Source: Deltaproteobacteria bacterium
GTDB lineage: Bacteria > Myxococcota_A > Polyangia > Polyangiales > Ga0077539
Direction: 5' to 3'
Assembly (NCBI GenBank): GCA_016704445.1
Contig: JADJAE010000161.1
Location: 62,001 to 126,000, forward strand
Length of the DNA: 64,000 nucleotides
The notes beneath the pieces are model-generated. The model was given only the letters and a program-made list of their open reading frames with translations, searched no databases and had not been told where the DNA came from. Of the stretch, positions 47,647-57,974 are shown one piece after another (the stretch's first letter is position 1; the number at the start of each line of letters is the position of its first letter). A program made the translations under genes and the position numbers.

Positions 47647-48375
47647 CTACTTCGCGGCGTCGCGGACGCCCACGTAGAGGTGCACCACGCCGAAGGTCAT
47701 GGGCTCCGCGCGCTCGACCCGGAGTCCGCTCGCGCGCATCGTCTCGGCGAACTCCTCCGCCGGGGGAAAGGCCGCGATGGAGCGCTGGAGGTAGCGGTAC
47801 TCCCACGCCCCGGAGAGCAGCGCCCCCAGCGTCGGAACCACGTGGTGGATGTGCACCCTCGCGAGGGTCCCGAGCAGGCCGCGCCTGGGCTCGCTCAGCT
47901 CCAGGATCGCCACGCGACCGCCGGGCTTGAGCACCCGGGCCATCTCCCTGAGCGCCCTCGGCCGGTCGACCACGTTACGAATGCCGAAGGCCATGCTGAT
48001 GCCGTCGACGCTGCCGTCCTCCGCGTCGATGTGCTCGGCGTCCCCGAGCCGGAGCTTCACCCGAGCGCCCAGAGCCGCCGCGGCGACCTTGCGCTCCCCC
48101 TCGGCGAGCATCCCCGCGGAGGGGTCGATGCCCTCCACGGACACCTCCGGGTGACGGCGGGCGATCATCATCGCGAGGTCGCCAGTACCCGTCGCGAGGT
48201 CGAGCACCCTCGCCCCAGGCTGTAGCGCCAGCGCGTCCACCGTGCGGCGCCGCCAGCGCTGGTCGATGCCCAGCGAGATGATCCGGTTCATGAGGTCGTA
48301 GCGGGCGGCGATGCGGTCGAACATCTCGCCGCTGCCGCCGCGCGGGTCGACCGCCAGCGTCTTCACTTCATCCAT
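47647..48375 (-). CDS. ubiE: Demethylmenaquinone C-methyltransferase (UbiE/MenG)
   Basis: SAM-dependent methyltransferase for the last step of menaquinone synthesis. From ATG 48375, 242 residues. Motifs: EMFDRIAARYDLMNRIISLG, RVLDLATGTGDLAMMIARR (SAM loop), EGIDPSAGMLAEGE, DGISMAFGIRNVVDRPRALR, RVLKPGGRVAILELSEPR, HHVVPTLGALLSGAWEYRYL. These are diagnostic for UbiE/COQ5. It starts within the final codons of the HMG-CoA reductase gene (13-base overlap), showing tight coupling. Given the MenA neighbour it probably acts on demethylmenaquinone only. Confidence 0.93.
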   Translation of the reverse strand: MDEVKTLAVDPRGGSGEMFDRIAARYDLMNRIISLGIDQRWRRRTVDALALQPGARVLDLATGTGDLAMMIARRHPEVSVEGIDPSAGMLAEGERKVAAAALGARVKLRLGDAEHIDAEDGSVDGISMAFGIRNVVDRPRALREMARVLKPGGRVAILELSEPRRGLLGTLARVHIHHVVPTLGALLSGAWEYRYLQRSIAAFPPAEEFAETMRASGLRVERAEPMTFGVVHLYVGVRDAAK

Positions 48376-49550
48376 GTCCCTGCCTCCGGCTCCGCGGCCT
48401 CCTCCTTGCGATGGTGCAGCCGCATGTGCCCCCGCTGGATCCCTTCGCCCGCGAGCGCCCGCAGCGCCGCCAGGTTGGACGCGAGCCCCACGCTCGCCAG
48501 CACCACCGCGAGCTGCCTCGCGTCCGCGACGCGCACCAGCTCGAAGGCCGCCCGCACTCCCGCGTGGGCCCGGGTCGACCCGCCGACGGTGCCCACCGCC
48601 AGCGGCAGCTCGGCCTCTCCGCGCAGGCCCCCCGGAATACGCTTCCAGGTACTCAGCGGGCGGTACCCGCCGCCGGTCGCCGCCCAGGCGTGGGCGCCCG
48701 CCTCGATGGAGCGCCAGTCCTGGCCGAGCGCCACCGCGGCGGCGTCGAGGCCGTTCATGAAGCCCTTGTTGTGGGTGCACGCGCGAAACGGATCGAGCGA
48801 CGCGAAGCGGCTCGCCCGCGCGATGCCGTCAGCCACCGCGGCCCCGCCCACCGCCTCGTCGGTGACCTCGCAGCGCACGCTCACCCTGCGCCGCGACGGC
48901 AGGTTGCTCAGGATGCGCAGACCGATGAGCCCGCCGACCAGCTCGTGAAGCGCCGGGGCGATGGCCTCGGCGACGGTGTCGACCATGTTGGCCCCCATCG
49001 CGTCGCCCACGTCGACGTAGACGTGCACCACCACCACCCCTTCGGCCGCGTCGAGCACCCGCACGTCGAGGTCGCGGCACCCGTAGCCCCGCTCCACCAT
49101 GCGCGGGATCGCCTCGTCGCCCAGCCGAAGGATCGCCTCCCGGTGGGCCATCACCCTCGCCGCCGCGCCCTCCGGGTCGGGGGCGCCGTCGAACTGCACC
49201 TGCCCCGTCATGATGGCCGCCGTCGCGTGGCCGTGAAACCCGCCGGACTCGCGCACCATCCGCGCCGCGTTGGACGCCGCGGCCACCACCGAGGCCTCCT
49301 CGACGGCCATCGGCACCACGTGCTCGACGCCGTTGACCAGGAAGTTGAGCGCCACGCCGAGGGGCAGCCCGTGCACGCCGATGACGTTCTCGCTCATCCG
49401 GTCGGCGGCCTCGAGGGAGAGCCCGCCGCCGTCGTCCTCGAAGAAGCTCCGCAGCTCGCCCGCGACGCCCGCGTGCTCGGAGAGCGCGTCGAGGCGCTGG
49501 GCGACGCTGCCGCGGTAGAACCCGCTGATCCTGCTGGTATACGCGGTCAT
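48363..49550 (-). CDS. mvaA: Hydroxymethylglutaryl-CoA reductase, class II (degradative-type)
   Basis: Interconverts HMG-CoA and mevalonate. From ATG 49550, 395 residues. Class II features: SGFYRGSVAQRLDAL at the start, SENVIGVHGLPLGVALNFLV with the catalytic Glu, YVDVGDAMGANMVDTVAEAI (cofactor region), CTHNKGFMNGLDAAAVALGQ with catalytic Lys and the following Asp (QDWRSIEAGAHA), and the C-terminal GHMRLHHRK with the catalytic His. Class II enzymes act biosynthetically in many bacteria. Placement among polyprenyl synthase and menaquinone genes supports a role supplying isoprenoid units (inference). Separated from aroF by only 2 bases. Confidence 0.93.
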   Translation of the reverse strand: MTAYTSRISGFYRGSVAQRLDALSEHAGVAGELRSFFEDDGGGLSLEAADRMSENVIGVHGLPLGVALNFLVNGVEHVVPMAVEEASVVAAASNAARMVRESGGFHGHATAAIMTGQVQFDGAPDPEGAAARVMAHREAILRLGDEAIPRMVERGYGCRDLDVRVLDAAEGVVVVHVYVDVGDAMGANMVDTVAEAIAPALHELVGGLIGLRILSNLPSRRRVSVRCEVTDEAVGGAAVADGIARASRFASLDPFRACTHNKGFMNGLDAAAVALGQDWRSIEAGAHAWAATGGGYRPLSTWKRIPGGLRGEAELPLAVGTVGGSTRAHAGVRAAFELVRVADARQLAVVLASVGLASNLAALRALAGEGIQRGHMRLHHRKEEAAEPEAGTWMK

Positions 49551-49552
49551 CG

Positions 49553-50539
49553 CTATGCCTCCGCCGATCCCGAGCGGAGCGACGCCATCACGGCGCTGAA
49601 CTCCGCCGGCAAGAGCGCCTGCGGCCCGTCGGAGAGCGCCCTCCCCGGGTCGTCGTGGGTCTCCAGCATCACCCCCGCGGCGCCCGCCGCGAGGCCCGCG
49701 CGCGCCAGCGGCAGCACCAGGTCGCGGCGCCCGGTGGCGTGCGACGGGTCGACCACCACCGGGAGGTGATGGACGTGCGCGAGCAGCGCCACGGCCCCGA
49801 GGTCGAGCAGGTTGCGCGTCGCGCGGTCGAAGCCCCGGATGCCGCGCTCGCAGTAGATCACCCCGGCGGCGCCGTGCTCCAGCAGGTACTCGCCCGCCAG
49901 CAGCCACTCGTCCACCGTGGCGCTCATCGCTCGCTTGAGCATCACCGGCCGCCCGGTGCGGCCGATGGCCTTGAGCAGCGAGAAGTTCTGCATGTTGCGA
50001 GAGCCCACCTGCACCAGGTCGGCGTACTCGGCCACCAGCGAGACGTCGGCCTCGCCCAGCGCCTCGGTCACCACCCGCAGCCCGTTGGCCTCCGCCGCGC
50101 GGCGCATCCAGCGCAGCGCCACCTCGCCGTGCCCCTGGAAGGCGTAGGGCGACGACCGGGGCTTGAAGGCCCCTCCCCGCAGGAGCTGAGCGCCCGCCGC
50201 GGCCACGCGCGCCGCGACGGCGTCGATCTGCGTTTCGGACTCCACCGCGCAGGGCCCGGCCATGAAGACCCGGGAGGCCCCGCCGACCTCGACGCCGCGG
50301 ACGTTGACCGTCGACGGCGAGGCGTCCACCCGGGGGTGCGCCGAGGCGGGCGAGACCACCGAGGCGACCCCGGGGATGCGCAGCAGGTCGGTGGCCTCGA
50401 CGGCCGAGGAGGCCGCGGAGACCGAGAAGTGGCTCACGCGGCGGCTGCCGTCATGGAGTGCTGTGACCCAGAGCCCCGCGGCGACGAGCGCGCGCTTGAC
50501 CAGGTCGGTGTCTGCGTCCGGAGCGAGCTGGATGATCAT
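49553..50539 (-). CDS. aroF: 3-Deoxy-7-phosphoheptulonate (DAHP) synthase
   Basis: First enzyme of the shikimate pathway, joining phosphoenolpyruvate and erythrose-4-phosphate. From ATG 50539, preceded by GGAG; 328 residues. The short N-terminal ferredoxin-like part (MIIQLAPDADTDLVKRALVA) is followed by the barrel: FMAGPCAVESETQIDAVA, LLRGGAFKPRSSPYAFQGHG, VQVGSRNMQNFSLLKAIG, RPVMLKRAMSATVDEWLLA, YCERGIRGFD, and VVVDPSHATGRRDLVLPLA. This is the type I-beta form. In this operon it would provide chorismate for the naphthoquinone ring. Confidence 0.95.
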   Translation of the reverse strand: MIIQLAPDADTDLVKRALVAAGLWVTALHDGSRRVSHFSVSAASSAVEATDLLRIPGVASVVSPASAHPRVDASPSTVNVRGVEVGGASRVFMAGPCAVESETQIDAVAARVAAAGAQLLRGGAFKPRSSPYAFQGHGEVALRWMRRAAEANGLRVVTEALGEADVSLVAEYADLVQVGSRNMQNFSLLKAIGRTGRPVMLKRAMSATVDEWLLAGEYLLEHGAAGVIYCERGIRGFDRATRNLLDLGAVALLAHVHHLPVVVDPSHATGRRDLVLPLARAGLAAGAAGVMLETHDDPGRALSDGPQALLPAEFSAVMASLRSGSAEA

Positions 50540-50553
50540 GGAGGGAGCTCCCA

Positions 50554-51615
50554 CTACTTCCTGCGATCCACGAGGGCGGCGGCGACGTCGCTGAGCGCGT
50601 CGCGAGCGCGCCCCGGGGGCACCACCTCGAGGCAGCCGAGCGCCTCCTCGGAGAGCGACCTCGCCAGCGCGCGAGCGTCGGCCACTGCACCGGTGTCTCG
50701 GAGCGCCGCGCCGACCCGCGACGCGATGGCCTCGTCGACGTGCACGCTAGCGTCGGCCACCACCCCGCGGAGCCACTGACCGAAGACCGCGTCGCGCTCG
50801 ACCGCCAGAAGCAGGGGGTAGGTGATCTTGCCCTCGCGCAGGTCGCCGAAGAGCGACTTGCCCACCACCGAGGCGTCGCCCGCCACGTCGAGCACGTCGT
50901 CCATCACCTGGAAGGCCACGCCCACCAGTCGTCCGTACCGCTCCAGCGCCTCGGCGGCCGGGGCGTCGAGGCGCCCGGCGCGAGCGCCCGCCGCCATCGC
51001 CCAGCGGAAGAGCGACGCGGTCTTGCCCTCGACGACCTCGAAATAGGAAGACCTCGCCGGGACGGTGCCGCGCAGCGCGAGCTGCAGGGCCTCGGCGCCG
51101 AGGAGCTGGTCGAGCGTGTCGAGCGCCCGGTCGAGCAGGTCGAGGTGCCCGGTCGAGCGGATGCGCCGCAGCGCCTCCACCAGCAGCCAGTCGCCCGCGT
51201 AGATCGACGCGATGTTGCCGTAGATCACCCGCGCGGTGGGCGCACCGCGGCGGCGGTCTCCGAGGTCGACCACGTCGTCGTGCAGCAGCGTGGCGCTGTG
51301 CACCAGCTCGGCGGCGACGGCGAGGTCACGCGCCGCCCGGTCGAAGCCGGAGCCCGCCCTCGCCGCGAGAGCCACGCAGAGCGGGCGCAATCGCTTGCCG
51401 CCCAGGTCGAGCAGGTGGCGCGCGGCGCCGTGCATCGGGGTGTCGCCGGGCTCCAGCGAGGCGAGCGCGGCGTCGACGTCCACCAGGTCGGCGGCGATCC
51501 AGAGCCGTAGCTCAGCGAGGCGCGACGTGAGGCCGTCCTCGACGTGCGGGGCGGTCACCTCCTCGACGCGCCGTAACGTCCCGGCAGCGGACTTCGTGCT
51601 GAGCACGGTGTTCAT
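50554..51615 (-). CDS. Long-chain polyprenyl diphosphate synthase
   Basis: A trans-isoprenyl diphosphate synthase that builds the menaquinone side chain. 353 residues from ATG 51615. Motifs: HLLDLGGKRLRPLCVALAAR, the first Asp-rich motif ATLLHDDVVDLGDRRRG, NIASIYAGDWLLVEALRRI, a FEVVEGKTASLFRWAMAAGA block, and the second Asp-rich motif FQVMDDVLDVAGDASVVGKS, then GDLREGKITYPLLLAVE. Small residues ahead of the first DDxxD (HSATLL) fit a long product. Chain length cannot be read. The start overlaps the gbsR-type regulator stop by four bases. Confidence 0.92.
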   Translation of the reverse strand: MNTVLSTKSAAGTLRRVEEVTAPHVEDGLTSRLAELRLWIAADLVDVDAALASLEPGDTPMHGAARHLLDLGGKRLRPLCVALAARAGSGFDRAARDLAVAAELVHSATLLHDDVVDLGDRRRGAPTARVIYGNIASIYAGDWLLVEALRRIRSTGHLDLLDRALDTLDQLLGAEALQLALRGTVPARSSYFEVVEGKTASLFRWAMAAGARAGRLDAPAAEALERYGRLVGVAFQVMDDVLDVAGDASVVGKSLFGDLREGKITYPLLLAVERDAVFGQWLRGVVADASVHVDEAIASRVGAALRDTGAVADARALARSLSEEALGCLEVVPPGRARDALSDVAAALVDRRK

Positions 51616-52175
51616 CCCTTCCGACCCTTCCCCGCCGCGGCGGCGGTCACCTGGCGACCCAGCGCCAGCAGATTCCCGAACTCTCCGAAGTCCACCCGAC
51701 GCGACGCCAGGAAGGACTCGATCACCGTCTCCGCCATGGTCGCGAAGTTCATCAACCGTCCGAGGCGCTCGAGGCGCGCCCTCGAGGCCGCCCCGCTCCC
51801 GGTGCGCTTCAGCACCGCCTGCGCCCGGCCAAGCCGCTCGCGCACGCTCACCGCCAGGAAGCGCTCCCGCTCGTGAACGACCTTGGAGATCATCTTCCAG
51901 AAGTCCGTCTCCGCCTCGAAGAACTCCCGGCGCTCACCGGGGATCCACACCTTGCGCACGACCCCCCAGCGCTGCAGCTCGGTGAGCGTGGTGCTCACCG
52001 CCCCGGCGGACATCTGCAGCCGCTCGCCGAGCTCCGCCGCGGGCAGCGCGTCGCCGTGCAGGTAGAGCATCGTCCACGTGCGCCCCAGGGCCTTGCGGAA
52101 GCCCCAATGCTCGATCACGTCGCCGATCGCATCGGCGGCCAGCAGCTCGGCTTCGTTCTCGGTCGTAGGCTCCAT
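51612..52175 (-). CDS. GbsR/MarR-family transcriptional regulator
   Basis: A 187-residue winged-helix protein with the GbsR pattern: DAIGDVIEHWGFRKALGRTW, MLYLHGDALPAAELGERLQM, SAGAVSTTLTELQRWGVVRK (recognition helix) and WIPGERREFFEAETDFWKMI (wing and dimer region). It heads the operon of polyprenyl synthase, DAHP synthase, HMG-CoA reductase, UbiE and MenA and overlaps the next gene by four bases. A strong inverted repeat lies 18-33 bases upstream of its start. It probably controls its own operon; the effector is unknown. Confidence 0.87.
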   Translation of the reverse strand: MEPTTENEAELLAADAIGDVIEHWGFRKALGRTWTMLYLHGDALPAAELGERLQMSAGAVSTTLTELQRWGVVRKVWIPGERREFFEAETDFWKMISKVVHERERFLAVSVRERLGRAQAVLKRTGSGAASRARLERLGRLMNFATMAETVIESFLASRRVDFGEFGNLLALGRQVTAAAAGKGRKG

Positions 52176-52192
52176 TTCTTCGCCCCTGAACT

Positions 52193-52208
52193 TTCAGAAT
52201 CTTCTGAA
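52193..52208. promoter_or_regulatory. Candidate operator of the quinone operon regulator
   Basis: TTCAGAATCTTCTGAA is an inverted repeat with 7-base arms and a 2-base centre, located 18 bases before the regulator's ATG (minus strand). Extra half-sites flank it (CTGAAC at 52186-52191 and CTCAG near 52211). On the minus strand a possible -35, TTGACC, lies upstream at about 52233-52238 with a weak TACTGA about 17 bases on, so the repeat would cover the start site. It is AT-rich for this genome, which makes it stand out. Binding is inferred. Confidence 0.55.
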
Positions 52209-52279
52209 CGCTCAGTAGTCTGTGACGCCCCGCGGGTCAAGTCCGCCTCGGCGCCCGGTCTGTTACCCTCCCCCGCCGC

Positions 52280-54376
52280 ATGGACGACCCCGCGGCCTCA
52301 CGCACCTACGCACGCACGGCGCTCGCCGCCCTGCTGCTAGCCACCGCGCTGGCCTTCGCTCCGGGCCTGCGCAACGGCTTCGTCTGGGACGACGTCCAGC
52401 TCATCGTCGCCAACGCCGCGCCCCTCTCCCTGGACACCCTCCGCGACGCCTTCGGCCGTCACTTCTGGGACACCGCGGGCTTCACCCTCTCCGGCCGCGC
52501 CCATTTCTACCGCCCGGTGGTGACCCTCGCCTACGCCCTCACCCGCGCCCTCTTCGGCGCCGGCCCCGCGGGCTTCCACCTGCTCAACCTCGCGGCGCAC
52601 CTCGCGGTGGTCGCGCTGGCCTTCGACCACGTCCGCCGCCGCCTCGACCCCGCCGGCCGCTCGCCGATGGCCCCGGTGGCCTCGGCCGTCGCCGTGGCCG
52701 CCTTCGCGCTGCATCCCTCCCGCGCGGAGAGCGTCGCCTGGGCCTCCGGCGCGCCCGACCTCTGGGCCGCGCTGCTGCTGCTGGCGGCGCTGCGCCTCGA
52801 TCCCTCCCGGCGCCCGCTCCCCGCCGCGATCGCCTTCGCCCTCGCCTTGCTCTCCAAGGAGTCCGTGGCCTTCGTCCCCGCCGCGCTCGCGGTCGACGCC
52901 CTCTGCCTCCGCCCCGCCTCCGAGCGCCGCCCCCAGCTGCGCGGCGCCGCGGTGCTCTTCGCCGTGCTGCTCGCCGTGCTCGCCCTCCGGGCGCTGGTGC
53001 TCCCTCGCGACACCCTCCAGGTGGGCGCGCCCCTCGCCGCGGCCTCCCGGGTGCTCGCCTCGCTGGGCCACCTCCTCGCCCGCACCTTCGCCCCTTGGCC
53101 CCTCACGGCGTGGTCGTCGCGCATCGCCCTCGACGCCCGCAGCGCGCCCGTCTACCCGACGCGCGACGTGGCGCTCGGCCTCGCCTTCGTCCTCTCGGTG
53201 CTGGGCGTCGCCGTCGCGGCCCGTCGCTCCCCGGCGCTGCGCCCCTTCGCGGCGGACCTCTCGTGGTTCGCGCTGGCGCTCCTCCCCGTGGCCAACCCGC
53301 TGAACCTCGGCCTCGCCCAGCTCGTCGCCGATCGCTACCTCTACCTTCCCCACCTCGCGCTCGCGGCGCTCCTCGCCCGACCCCTGCTGGCGCGCCTCGG
53401 GCGCTCGTCGGTGGTGACGACGCTCTCCCCGGCGCTGGCGCTGCTGATCGCGCTCGGGGCGCTCTCCTTCGCGCACTCCCGGCACTTCCGCGACGAGCTG
53501 ACCCTCTGGCGGCACGAGGTCTCCGTCGACCCGGAGAACCCCCTCGCCAGGCTCTCGCTCGCCCGCGCCATCGCCTCGCAGCGCCGCTTCGGAGAGGCCC
53601 TCTCGGAGGTGCGCCGCGCCCTGCTCTCCGCCCACGCCCAGAACGCCCGCGCGGTGCAGATGGACGGGGTGCTGCTGGCGGCGGCGATCCTGCTCGACGG
53701 GCTGCCCGACGCCGACCAGAGGGGCCTCGGGAGCGTGCGCTCCTTCCTCGACGCGCTGGGCAACCACCCGGGCCAGCCCGCGCAGCTCGACGCCGGCGGG
53801 CTACGGATGCAGCTCCTGCTGGGCCGCGACGACGCCGCGAGGGTGCGCGCCATGTCCGCCGAGTGGGCCCTCCCCCTCGCCGAGTCGGCGCTGCGCACGC
53901 TCGCCCCGCTGGCGGCGCAGCAGCAGTTCGCCGAGGTGCAGCGGCGGCTGCCGGGTCACCCCCGTGGATACGTCGGAGCCGCCATGGCGCTGGTGCTCCT
54001 CGACCGCCATGACGAGGCCCGCCGCGCGCTCGAGCGAGCCCCCGCCGTCGCAGCCCCTGGCGTCGCCCACGCTCTCTCGGTGCTCCGCGCGGCCGCCTGC
54101 GCCGAAGATCCGGAGCACCCTCGCGAGCGTCAGGTGCGCTGCGCCCTCGCGCTCGACCTGAGGGAGCACGCGCGACGCACGGCGCTCCAGCGACCCGAGG
54201 AGCCCTTCGACCCGGGGCTGCTCCTCGCGGTGCTCACCGCGGACGTGCGCGACGGGCTCTGCCGAAGGGCCCGGCGGCGGCTCGATCAGGCGCGTACGCA
54301 GCACCCGGCGTGGGACGCCTCCGAGGCCGGGAGGGTCGTGGCCTCGTGCGGGGAGTTCAGACCTCGGGAGGAGTAA
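52280..54376 (+). CDS. TMTC-like multi-span membrane protein with TPR-type C-terminus
   Basis: A 698-residue protein from ATG 52280. About 9-10 membrane spans make up residues ~10-400. Motifs typical of the TMTC/DUF1736-type O-mannosyltransferases are present: LRNGFVWDDVQLI near the start (paired Asp), FYRPVVTLAYALTRALFG, ALHPSRAESVAWASG and LVADRYLYLPHLALAA. The C-terminal ~290 residues are soluble, helical TPR-like repeats (SRHFRDELTLWRHEVSVDPE, LARLSLARAIASQRRFGEAL). By analogy a polyprenyl-phosphate-sugar-dependent transferase acting on exported proteins. Divergent from the regulator at 52175, sharing the operator region. Confidence 0.75.
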   Translation: MDDPAASRTYARTALAALLLATALAFAPGLRNGFVWDDVQLIVANAAPLSLDTLRDAFGRHFWDTAGFTLSGRAHFYRPVVTLAYALTRALFGAGPAGFHLLNLAAHLAVVALAFDHVRRRLDPAGRSPMAPVASAVAVAAFALHPSRAESVAWASGAPDLWAALLLLAALRLDPSRRPLPAAIAFALALLSKESVAFVPAALAVDALCLRPASERRPQLRGAAVLFAVLLAVLALRALVLPRDTLQVGAPLAAASRVLASLGHLLARTFAPWPLTAWSSRIALDARSAPVYPTRDVALGLAFVLSVLGVAVAARRSPALRPFAADLSWFALALLPVANPLNLGLAQLVADRYLYLPHLALAALLARPLLARLGRSSVVTTLSPALALLIALGALSFAHSRHFRDELTLWRHEVSVDPENPLARLSLARAIASQRRFGEALSEVRRALLSAHAQNARAVQMDGVLLAAAILLDGLPDADQRGLGSVRSFLDALGNHPGQPAQLDAGGLRMQLLLGRDDAARVRAMSAEWALPLAESALRTLAPLAAQQQFAEVQRRLPGHPRGYVGAAMALVLLDRHDEARRALERAPAVAAPGVAHALSVLRAAACAEDPEHPRERQVRCALALDLREHARRTALQRPEEPFDPGLLLAVLTADVRDGLCRRARRRLDQARTQHPAWDASEAGRVVASCGEFRPREE

Positions 54377-54429
54377 TCTCCCTGCCGCTGTTCAAGCGGG
54401 CGGGGCGGGAGCACGGTAGATTCCAGCCC

Positions 54430-55951
<1,522 letters not shown>

Positions 55952-56025
55952 CGCCTCCTCCCCCCTCCACTCTTCCATCGTCCCTTCCAGCACGCTGATC
56001 AGCCGCGGAGAGCAGTCTTGACCTG

Positions 56026-56060
56026 CATGCCGCAGGCATGGGACATCGCGGCCCTATATT
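56026..56060 (+). promoter_or_regulatory. Possible -10 box with adjacent hairpin
   Basis: TATATT at 56055-56060 is a strong -10-like hexamer in an otherwise GC-rich region, 36 bases before the ATG at 56097. Where the -35 would be expected there is an inverted repeat, CATGCC (56026-56031) and GGCATG (56035-56040), overlapping an alternative CCTGC/GCAGG pairing. No good -35 hexamer is present, which would fit activator dependence. Tentative. Confidence 0.35.
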
Positions 56061-56096
56061 CGCGGTTGGGTGCCGCGATGCACACACGAGGTAGCG

Positions 56097-57904
56097 ATGC
56101 GGTCTTCAAGTTCCCTGGTACTCCTTCTCGCCACGCTGGGCAGTGGCCTCGCCGCGTGCTCCGACCCCGCCGGCAACAACAACATCATCGACTCGGGCAA
56201 CCCCGCCGACACCGGCTCGCCCACCGACACCGGCACGCCGACCGACCGCGGTCCTGACGCCGGCACGCCCACGGACACGGGCAGCCAGATGGACACCGGC
56301 GCCCGATGGACAGCGGCCCCGTCGACGCGGGCCCCGCCACCGACACCGGCGGCGCACTGGACGCGGCCCCGTCGACGCGGGCCCCCCCGTCGACCCGTGC
56401 GCGGCCGCAAGCGTGATCGACCTCAACATGATGGGCATGCGCACGGGCGGCACCACCCGCATCACCCGCAGCAACACCACGACCCCCCGCAACGGCACCC
56501 TCCGGGCTTCCTGCCAGGGCAACACCGTCGGCCAGGTCGCCTTCCGCTATACCCCCACCGCCGCGGGGCGGCTGGCGATCTCCACCGACAACGCCGGCAC
56601 CATGCCGGTGGCCTTCGACACCGTCGCCTGGGCGCTCAGCACCTGCGCGCCGAGCGTCGGCGACGCGGGCACCGGCAACCTGGGCTGCGATGACGACAGC
56701 GGCAGCGACCCGCGCGGCCTGTCGTCGCGCTTCGTCACCTCGGCGCCGGTCGCCGCGGGCACCCCGATCTTCATCATCGTCGCGGGCTACGGTAGCGCGA
56801 CCACCTCGACCGGCACCTTCGAACTCTCGGTGACCGAGGTCGCCACCGTCGCCGTCGGCGGCATGTGTGACACCGCCGGGCAGACCAGCGTGTGCGCCAC
56901 GGGCGCCACCTGCGTTGGCGGCTCGGCCACCACCCCGGGCACCTGCACCGCCGAGGGCGCCCTCAACGGCGCCTGCCGCGCGACCGGCATGGCCTGCGAC
57001 GGCTGCGAGCCCGCCAACACCACCACCGTCTGCGCCACGGGCAGCAGCTGCGTCGACCGCCGGGCGCTGCCCTGGGCACCGGCCGCCCAGGGCGGCGCCT
57101 GCCGCACCGCCTCCCGCGCGACCGAGCCGCGCTGCGACGGCATGCTCGCCTGCTCTTCCGCCAGCGTCTGCCGCACGGTCGTCGCCGTGGGCGCCGCCTG
57201 CGAGCCGAGCAACACCACGACGGTCTGCGCCACGGGCGGCAGCTGCGTCGCCACGACGCCGGGCGCCGCGATGGGCACCTGCCGCGCCGCCGGCACCGCC
57301 GCGGGCACGGCCTGCCGCGAGGCCGCCCCCCGCTGCGACACCGGACTCGACTGCAGCACCATGACCCCGGAAGCCGGCGTCTGCGCGCTCACCATCGCTT
57401 CGGGCGCGGCGTGCGTCGTGGGCTTCGCTGGCGACCGCTGCGCGATGGGTACCGCCTGCCTCCCCACCACGCCGACCGCGGGCACCTGCTCGATGACCGC
57501 CACCGCGGAGACCGAGCCCAACAACGCCCCCGCGATGGCGCAGGCGCCGATCACGGCCACCCGCATCTACTCGGGCATGGCGTCCTCGATGGACCGTGAC
57601 TGCTTCGGCGTCACCGTCCCGGCGGGCGGCTCGATCTTCGCGGAGACCAACCTCTCCACGGCGGTCTCGTGCCCGACGGGCGACATGCCGACCGCCGACC
57701 CCGTCATCACCGTCTACAACCCGGCCGGCGACCAGATCGCCACGAGCGACGACACCAGCGGCCGCGGCCTCTGCGGCACCTCCCCCGGCGCGACCGGCAG
57801 CGCCTCCGCGGCCTCGCCGCCGGCAACTACACCGTCTGCGTCCGTGGGTTCAACAGCGTCGTGGCCAGCTACCTGCTGACCATCGGCGTCTTCCCGCGCC
57901 CTAG
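56097..57904 (+). CDS. Secreted lipoprotein with Thr/Asp/Gly linker, Cys-rich middle and PPC domain, frame-disrupted
   Basis: From ATG 56097: lipoprotein signal LVLLLATLGSGLAACSD (Cys19), then a PTDTGxPTDTG/DAG linker. The frame changes at about 56300 and again near 56370 in the linker, and a third time near 57795. Following the likely true path: a beta domain (VAFRYTPTAAGRLAISTDN), a Cys-rich middle with repeated TTTVCATGxSC units, and a C-terminal pre-peptidase (PPC) domain (DRDCFGVTVPAGGSIFAET, VITVYNPAGDQIATSDD, GNYTVCVRGFNSVVASYLL). PPC domains usually accompany secreted proteases or surface proteins. The exact C-terminus is uncertain. Confidence 0.65.
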
Positions 57905-57974
57905 ACCCCGCGACCTCCTCCCGGAGCCTCCACGGGCCCGGGTACGAGGCCCTGCCGCCTCTCCCTCCCCGTCT

